A DNA stretch of 10,086 bases from an uncultured Oscillospiraceae bacterium (GTDB lineage: Bacteria > Bacillota > Clostridia > Oscillospirales > Oscillospiraceae): the NCBI GenBank assembly GCA_958426425.1, contig CATZYY010000081.1:1-10086 (forward strand). The letters run 5' to 3'. How positions within the stretch are numbered: position 1 is the stretch's first letter; every line of letters begins with the position of its first letter. Below are positions 5,257-10,086 of this stretch, piece after piece. The notes under the pieces were generated by a model. The model worked only from the letters and a program-made list of their open reading frames with translations, did not search any database and was not told the DNA's origin. A program made the position numbers and the translations under genes.

Positions 5257-7338
5257 TCAATACCGGCCGGTCCAGTCGGCCATCAGCAGCACCGGCGCCG
5301 TCCACAGCAGGCAGAACACCACCAGCGCCAAAGGCGTCAGCAGGTCATAGGACCCCTGGAACGTCAGGTAGGAGGTGAGCAGCGTGCCGGCGGCGCTGGC
5401 GAAAAAGGACAGCAGCGCCGACCGCCGCACTGCCCGGCACAGCCGCCGGCTGCCACACACAGTCTCCGCATAGGGCAGCAGGCCCTCCCGGAAAATCAGG
5501 GCCCGGGGCAGCCCCCGGTCCTGCTCCGCCTCGCTGAGGGCCACCCGGTCCGTCAGGTCCGGATACTCCACTTTGACGCTCTTGTGGAACTTCCGCTTCA
5601 AAAGGGCCGGGGTGATGTTGGGGTCCCGGGACGCCAGCACCGGCGTCACCCGGCTGCGGCGCATGAGCCGCAGGGCGAAATCCACATTCTCCGCCGCATG
5701 GTACTTCACGGCGAAGGCCGCTGTCAGCTGCCGGTCCACCGCCAGGAAGATGCCGGTGCGCAGGTTGATGTTCCCCGGCATCCGCACCTCCATCTTCCGC
5801 ATGAAGGAGGCGGTGCCAAGCAGAACCGTCTCGCCGTGGATGGTGGCGGAGTAGCCGCCCTCCTCGTAAAAGCTGAAATCCTGGGCCTCCTGGTAGTGTC
5901 CGCCCTCGCCCCGCAGCAGCCCGTCGAACACCCGCTCCAGTCCGCTTCCGGCGCACCGGGCCAGGGTGGCGGCGTAGGAGGCCGCCCGGGGAAGTTCCTC
6001 CCCAAAGACCTTGACGCCGTTGAGCTGGATGGTGCCGGGGGGAAAGAGGTCGCCGTCGGTGAGGATCATTCGCCGCTGACCGCTGATCTTCTCCGCGCCG
6101 GACCAGCCGGCCACGGCACAGCCGGCCTTTTGCAGATGCCGGGCCAGATGGGAAAAGGGCAGGCCCCAGCAAAGGGGCAGGGCAAAGGTGGCGCCTGCGG
6201 CCAAAATGGCGGACCAGTTCAGAAGGAAATCCGCCCCCCGCCCCTGACTGAGGGAGCTGAGTCCCGCAAAGACCAGGGAGGCCACCAGCACCACCGGCAG
6301 CAGCACCGCCTGCCACAGCGTCATGGCATTGTCCCGAATGGCGGTAGTGTAAAAGCCCGGCACGGCCCCCCGCTGCTTGCAGGCGCCCCGGTCCGTCTCC
6401 GTCACCAGATATGGCGGGTCGTCGTCCACCGCCGCGGACCGGAAGGTGTCGAAGTACCCCCTCCCCTCCCGGACGGCGCCCCACAGGGCAAAGGTCAATG
6501 CCATGCAGCTGACGGCGGCGTAGGGCATCACATCGGTCCGGGTGGGGACCGTCAGCCGCACCAGGCAGTCCGCTCCGGAGGCAATTGCCGACAGCACCGC
6601 CAGCAGCTGGCTGGAGCAGCGGCGCTGGGCCAGAAGCCGGAAGGCGCTGATGTAAACCCGCCTGGTCAGCAAAGACACCACCGCCAGACACCCCAGCAGC
6701 ACCAGGCACTGGGTCTTCACCTGCCCCGTCCACAGGGGCATCTCCAAACCGTAGGTTTCCGCCGCCAGCAAAATCACCGGCAGCAGCGACACCGCCGCCG
6801 CAGCGGGCAAGGGCCCGCCCAGCCGCCGGCTCTCCCGCCGGCAGGCCTCCGACACATCCATCAGATCCGGCTCCGGCCCGATGGGTTCCTCCTCAGGCTC
6901 CGGCTCCGGTGCCGGGGCACACTGGTACAGCTCCTCCGTCTCCTCCTCCACCATGGGCTTGCGGGAGAACAGCCACCGGCGGCGCCGGGGCTTGAGCAGG
7001 GGCTCCCGGTTCTCCTCCATCACCGCGTCCACCGTGGTGCCCACCACCTCCTCCAGGGAGATGGGCCTAGGGGACGGCGGCAGCTCCACCTTTTCAGGCT
7101 CCGGCTGGGCCGGCTGCTTGGGCGCGGTCCCACGGCGTTTGCCCGGAACCTCAGGGGCGGACGCCGCCTGGGGGGCGGGAGGCGTTACTTCCTCCGCCTC
7201 TGTGCCCCGCAGCAGCCGCCGCTCCTCCCCGCCGCCGAATTCCACCAGAATTTCCTCCAGAGAGAAGTCCCCCTGGGCGGGAGGCACCCCGCCGGAGAGC
7301 AGGTCGTCATATCGATTGTCCGCGTCTTTTGGTGCCAT
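5257..7338 (-). CDS. P1B-type ATPase-like membrane pseudoenzyme with long acidic tail
   Basis: Intact protein of 693 residues that I do not recognise as a named family but that follows the P1B metal-ATPase plan. An acidic, Pro/Glu-rich, probably disordered tail (about 1-172) precedes eight hydrophobic segments (about 176-195, 210-226, 242-262, 270-288, 341-359, 371-394, 639-660, 666-686), spaced 4+2+2 as in P1B pumps, with a cytoplasmic block at 395-638. Catalytic parts are missing: the loop where the actuator domain belongs is only about 52 residues with no TGE; the CPC site reads LPLCWGLP (387-394); DKTGTLT is replaced by LTDGDLFPPG (426-435), apparently Thr at the phosphorylated Asp; TGD reads SRD (570-572); GDGxND is absent. 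An N-domain-like stretch, EEGGYSATIHGETVLLGTAS, remains (492-511). No transport is expected. ATG at 7338 is preferred over TTG at 7344 because AGAGG sits six bases upstream of it. It lies 33 bases after rlmB, so is probably co-transcribed. Confidence 0.75.
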   Translation of the reverse strand: MAPKDADNRYDDLLSGGVPPAQGDFSLEEILVEFGGGEERRLLRGTEAEEVTPPAPQAASAPEVPGKRRGTAPKQPAQPEPEKVELPPSPRPISLEEVVGTTVDAVMEENREPLLKPRRRRWLFSRKPMVEEETEELYQCAPAPEPEPEEEPIGPEPDLMDVSEACRRESRRLGGPLPAAAAVSLLPVILLAAETYGLEMPLWTGQVKTQCLVLLGCLAVVSLLTRRVYISAFRLLAQRRCSSQLLAVLSAIASGADCLVRLTVPTRTDVMPYAAVSCMALTFALWGAVREGRGYFDTFRSAAVDDDPPYLVTETDRGACKQRGAVPGFYTTAIRDNAMTLWQAVLLPVVLVASLVFAGLSSLSQGRGADFLLNWSAILAAGATFALPLCWGLPFSHLARHLQKAGCAVAGWSGAEKISGQRRMILTDGDLFPPGTIQLNGVKVFGEELPRAASYAATLARCAGSGLERVFDGLLRGEGGHYQEAQDFSFYEEGGYSATIHGETVLLGTASFMRKMEVRMPGNINLRTGIFLAVDRQLTAAFAVKYHAAENVDFALRLMRRSRVTPVLASRDPNITPALLKRKFHKSVKVEYPDLTDRVALSEAEQDRGLPRALIFREGLLPYAETVCGSRRLCRAVRRSALLSFFASAAGTLLTSYLTFQGSYDLLTPLALVVFCLLWTAPVLLMADWTGRY

Positions 7339-7371
7339 ATCCAACCTCTTTCGTCCAGTGGTTTTGCCGTG

Positions 7372-8139
7372 TCAGCTCCGCTGGCGCACCGCCTCGTACA
7401 GCAAAATGGCAGCGGCGGCACTGGCGTTCAGGGAATTGAGCTTGCCCCGCATGGGGATGCTAACCAGAAAGTCGCAGTTCTCCATGGCAAGGCGGGTCAT
7501 GCCGTCGCCCTCGCTGCCGATGACAATGGCGGCGGGGCCCTTCAGGTCCGCCTCATAGAGGGTGGTGGTTCCTTGGGCAGCGGTGCCGAAGACCCACACC
7601 CCCTGCTTTTTCAGGTCCTTGAGCAGCGTGGGGATATTGGGCACCCGGGCCACCGGCATATGGGCCACCGCCCCGGCGGAGGTCTTGGCCACCACGGCGG
7701 TAAGGCCGGCACTGCGGCGCTTGGGGATCACCACGCCGTGGGCCCCGGCGCACTCGGCGGTACGGATAATGGCCCCCAGGTTGTGGGGATCGGAGATCTC
7801 GTCGCACACCACGATCAGGGGCTTCTCCCCCTTCTCCGCCGCGGCGGCGAGAATGCTCTCCACGGTGACATACTCCCGCACCGCCGCCAGGGCGATGACG
7901 CCCTGATGGGCGTGGGTGCGGCTCATGGCGTCCAGCTTGCGCTTGTCCGCCTCCACCACCACCACGCCGGCAGCCCGGGCTGTGGAGGCGATGTGACCCA
8001 GGGTCCGGTCCGTCTCGCCCTTTTGCAGGTAGATTTTGTCAATAGCTCCGCCGGCCCGCAGAGCCTCGATGACGGCGTTGCGCCCTTCGATGATACCGTC
8101 GGCCTCCGCGGTCAGGTCATTTTTTCTCTGTTGATCCAT
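7372..8139 (-). CDS. rlmB: 23S rRNA (guanosine-2'-O-)-methyltransferase RlmB (SpoU/TrmH family)
   Basis: SAM-dependent RNA 2'-O-methyltransferase of 255 residues; characterised RlmB methylates the ribose of G2251 in the peptidyl-transferase P-loop of 23S rRNA. An N-terminal L30e-like substrate-binding domain (about 14-90, starting IIEGRNAVIEAL and ending HQGVIAL) is followed by the SPOUT trefoil-knot domain with all three motifs: DPHNLGAIIRTAE (117-129, with N120 and R126), IVIGSEGDGM (205-214), and IPMRGKLNSLNASAAAAILLYE (228-249, with N235, S236, N238). ATG at 8139 follows GGAGGG about seven bases upstream. It is first in a probable two-gene unit with the pseudo-ATPase and has a promoter divergent from ftsH. 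The family is certain; the exact rRNA target is by homology, since other SpoU-type enzymes share these motifs. Confidence 0.93.
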   Translation of the reverse strand: MDQQRKNDLTAEADGIIEGRNAVIEALRAGGAIDKIYLQKGETDRTLGHIASTARAAGVVVVEADKRKLDAMSRTHAHQGVIALAAVREYVTVESILAAAAEKGEKPLIVVCDEISDPHNLGAIIRTAECAGAHGVVIPKRRSAGLTAVVAKTSAGAVAHMPVARVPNIPTLLKDLKKQGVWVFGTAAQGTTTLYEADLKGPAAIVIGSEGDGMTRLAMENCDFLVSIPMRGKLNSLNASAAAAILLYEAVRQRS

Positions 8140-8180
8140 GATGTTTCCCTCCGGCGAAATTTTTGTCGCATTTGCAGTTT

Positions 8181-8209
8181 AGTATACCATAGCCGGCGGG
8201 CACAATAAA
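8181..8209 (-). promoter_or_regulatory. Promoter of rlmB (extended -10)
   Basis: Minus-strand TATACT (8181-8186) with an upstream TGG (extended -10), 17 bases from a weak -35 TTTATT (8204-8209). It starts the rlmB / pseudo-ATPase unit about 40 bases before the start codon and points away from the ftsH promoter. Confidence 0.6.
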
Positions 8210-8251
8210 GTGGAATTCACAGAAATTTCATCAAAAATCCAAGGCTTTTCC

Positions 8252-8280
8252 TTGTAGCCCAGCCACTTCTGTGATATACT
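8252..8280 (+). promoter_or_regulatory. Promoter of ftsH
   Basis: TTGTAG (8252-8257) and TATACT (8275-8280) on the plus strand are 17 bases apart, about 67 bases before the ftsH start. The leader contains a small AGGGA-6-TCCCT hairpin (8284-8299) and GAGAGGAG (8332-8339) as ribosome binding site. I see no CIRCE or other recognisable heat-shock operator. Confidence 0.65.
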
Positions 8281-8347
8281 TTCAGGGAATTTTATCCCTT
8301 TGGCCTCTTTTGCAGCCGGCCTTTCATCATTGAGAGGAGTTCCATAC

Positions 8348-10086
8348 ATGAACCAAAACGACAACAAGAACAAGAAAAACGACAAGAACAGCAACTGGCG
8401 GGGGGTGGCCTCCCTGCTGGGCTGGGCTGCGCTGCTGACCATCGTCATCAGCTACGCCAGCAATTACCTGGGCAGCGCCACCAGTCACAACGGCTCCGTG
8501 GAAATCCGGTACAGCGAGTTTGTGGAGCTGCTGGAGGACGGGCAGATCTCCGAGGTCCAGGTGGACAGCAGCGAGGGCACCCTGGTCATTCTTCCCAAAG
8601 CGGGCTTTACCTACCAGGACCCGGAGACGGGTTTGACCTATGAGAAGGACTACGAACTCTACTGCGTCCCCACAGAGAGCAGCGACGCCATCACTGCCCG
8701 CTGTCTGGAGGCGGATGTGCCCTTCGGCGAGCCCTATCAGCCCCCCATCAACCCCATTCTGGCGGTGCTGATCGGCTACGTGGCCCCCTTCGTGTTCATC
8801 TTCCTGATGTTCTCCATCGCCATGCGCTGGATCAGCAAGAAGGGCGGCATGGGCGGTATCGGCGGCATCGGCGGCGTGGGCAAGGCCAACGCCAAGGTGT
8901 ACATGGAAAAATCCACCGGCGTCACCTTCCGGGACGTGGCTGGTCAGGACGAGGCCAAGGAGTCTCTGACAGAGATCATCGACTTCCTTCACAATCCCCA
9001 GAAATACACGGAGATCGGCGCAAAGCTCCCCAAGGGCGCGCTGCTGGTGGGCCCTCCGGGTACCGGCAAGACCCTTTTGGCCAAGGCTGTGGCCGGCGAG
9101 GCCAACGTGCCCTTCTTCTCCATCTCCGGCTCCGACTTCGTGGAGATGTTCGTGGGCGTGGGCGCCTCCCGTGTCCGGGACCTCTTTAAGGAGGCCAGCA
9201 AGGTGGCCCCCTGCATCGTCTTCATCGACGAGATCGACACCATCGGCAAATCCCGTGACAACCGCATGGGCGGCAACGACGAGCGGGAGCAGACATTGAA
9301 CCAGCTGCTGGCGGAGATGGACGGCTTTGACCCCACCAAGGGCGTCATCCTCCTGGCCGCCACCAACCGGCCCGAAGTGCTGGACCAGGCGCTGCTGCGG
9401 CCCGGCCGCTTCGACCGGCGCATCACCATTGACCGGCCCAACCTGGCCGGGCGCATCGCCACCCTCCAGGTCCACACCCGGAACATCCGCTTGGCGGAGG
9501 ACGTGGACCTGAAAAAAGTGGCCCTGGCCACCGCCGGCTGCGTGGGCGCCGACCTTGCCAACCTGGTCAACGAGGCGGCCCTCCGAGCCGTGCGCAAGGG
9601 CCGCAAGCTGGTGACCCAGGAGGATCTGCTGGCCGCCTTCGAGCTGGTCATCGCCGGCACGGAGAAAAAGGGCAGCGTCCTGACGGAATTTGAGAAAAAG
9701 CTGGTGGCCTACCACGAGGTGGGCCATGCCATGGTGGCCTACAAGCAGAAGAACACCGAGCCGGTGCAGAAGATCACCATCGTCCCCCACACCCAGGGGT
9801 CTCTGGGCTACACCCTGCTGATGCCCGAGGAGGACAAGACGGAGCTGCGCACCCGGGACGAGCTCATGGCCAAGATCACCGTCTCCATGGGCGGCCGGGC
9901 CGCCGAGGAGGTGGTCATGCACACCATGACCAACGGTGCCTCCCAGGACATCCAGGACGCCACCAACGTGGCCCGGAACATGGTGGCCATGTTCGGCATG
10001 AGCGAGGAGTTCGGCATGATGGCTCTGGCCTCCCGCCGCAACCAGTATCTGGACGGCGGCTACGGCATGGACTGCGCCCAGGACAC
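8348..10086 (+). CDS. ftsH: FtsH-type ATP-dependent zinc metalloprotease (3' end missing)
   Basis: Membrane-anchored AAA+ protease that extracts and degrades membrane and unstable cytosolic proteins as a hexamer. The first 579 residues are visible and the frame is open at the right edge; full FtsH is usually 610-680. A basic, Asn/Lys-rich leader precedes membrane helix 1 (about 22-40), an extracytoplasmic domain (about 41-135) and helix 2 (about 137-161), then a glycine-rich linker (GGMGGIGGIGG). The AAA+ module has Walker A GPPGTGKT (235-242), pore loop MFVGVG, Walker B IVFIDEID and the second-region-of-homology RPGRFDRR. The protease has HEVGH (H456, E457, H460) and third zinc ligand D534, 78 residues from H456, the same spacing as in E. 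coli. ATG at 8348 follows GAGAGGAG by eight bases. HEVGH, PHTQGSLGYT and the linker suggest a clostridial FtsH side-branch, so a second ftsH may exist elsewhere. It is transcribed divergently from rlmB. Confidence 0.95.
   Translation, partial: MNQNDNKNKKNDKNSNWRGVASLLGWAALLTIVISYASNYLGSATSHNGSVEIRYSEFVELLEDGQISEVQVDSSEGTLVILPKAGFTYQDPETGLTYEKDYELYCVPTESSDAITARCLEADVPFGEPYQPPINPILAVLIGYVAPFVFIFLMFSIAMRWISKKGGMGGIGGIGGVGKANAKVYMEKSTGVTFRDVAGQDEAKESLTEIIDFLHNPQKYTEIGAKLPKGALLVGPPGTGKTLLAKAVAGEANVPFFSISGSDFVEMFVGVGASRVRDLFKEASKVAPCIVFIDEIDTIGKSRDNRMGGNDEREQTLNQLLAEMDGFDPTKGVILLAATNRPEVLDQALLRPGRFDRRITIDRPNLAGRIATLQVHTRNIRLAEDVDLKKVALATAGCVGADLANLVNEAALRAVRKGRKLVTQEDLLAAFELVIAGTEKKGSVLTEFEKKLVAYHEVGHAMVAYKQKNTEPVQKITIVPHTQGSLGYTLLMPEEDKTELRTRDELMAKITVSMGGRAAEEVVMHTMTNGASQDIQDATNVARNMVAMFGMSEEFGMMALASRRNQYLDGGYGMDCAQD

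Noticed and set aside
5257..7338. A working heavy-metal-exporting ATPase
   Set aside because: No phosphorylatable DKTGT, no CPC or equivalent metal site, no TGE, no GDGxND, and no metal-binding CXXC domain in the N-terminal tail.
5245..8208. 987-residue open frame on the plus strand
   Set aside because: It runs exactly opposite the pseudo-ATPase and rlmB, is very rich in Gly, His, Gln, Pro and Arg with no domain signature, has no ribosome binding site, and arises from GC-rich third positions on the opposite strand.
8140..8347. Riboswitch or small RNA between rlmB and ftsH
   Set aside because: The region is fully accounted for by two divergent promoters and short leaders; only a 5-bp hairpin is visible, with no conserved riboswitch core that I recognise.
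8327..9922. 531-residue open frame on the minus strand
   Set aside because: Antisense shadow of ftsH; the plus-strand frame carries all AAA+ and zinc-protease motifs.

Overview
The window comes from a high-GC anaerobic Firmicute, most likely a gut member of the Oscillospiraceae (Flavonifractor / Pseudoflavonifractor / Oscillibacter-like). The evidence is strongly GC-rich third codon positions, AAGGAGG-type ribosome binding sites, sigma-A-like promoters, a reverse rubrerythrin and a small DUF4177 protein. I see no phage, transposon, CRISPR, tRNA or rRNA sequence. This looks like a chromosomal housekeeping segment with one strange gene.

Seven complete genes and possibly the first codons of an eighth lie on the minus strand; one partial gene lies on the plus strand. 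From left to right: a probable start codon of a gene running off the left edge (1-9, -); a strong hairpin (86-117); a HAD-family phosphatase (147-803, -); a DUF1275/YoaK-like membrane protein (961-1668, -); a reverse rubrerythrin (1966-2532, -), with a small duplicated scrap of its 3' end beyond its terminator; a DUF4177 mini-protein (2660-2851, -); a paralogue of elongation factor G with an altered GTPase centre (2925-5000, -); a membrane protein built on the plan of a heavy-metal P-type ATPase but lacking every catalytic motif (5257-7338, -); the 23S rRNA 2'-O-methyltransferase RlmB (7372-8139, -), which probably heads an operon with the pseudo-ATPase; and, divergently, an FtsH-type AAA+ membrane protease (8348 to the right edge, +).

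Most genes appear to be separate transcription units. Readable -35/-10 pairs precede the HAD, DUF1275, rubrerythrin, EF-G-like, rlmB and ftsH genes, and hairpins with T-runs follow rubrerythrin and the EF-G-like gene. Inverted repeats overlap the promoters of HAD, DUF1275 and rubrerythrin, suggesting local repression. The DUF4177 gene sits directly behind the EF-G-like terminator and has no room for its own promoter.

Functionally the segment mixes ribosome-linked genes (EF-G-like GTPase, RlmB), membrane quality control (FtsH) and oxygen/peroxide defence (reverse rubrerythrin). The most interesting item is the P1B-ATPase-like pseudoenzyme: eight predicted membrane segments in P1B order, a shrunken actuator domain, no CPC, DKTGT, TGD or GDGxND motif, and an acidic proline-rich N-terminal tail of about 175 residues carrying two SLEE(I/V) motifs. 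Its coding frame is intact, so it looks like a maintained protein with a new, non-transport role.
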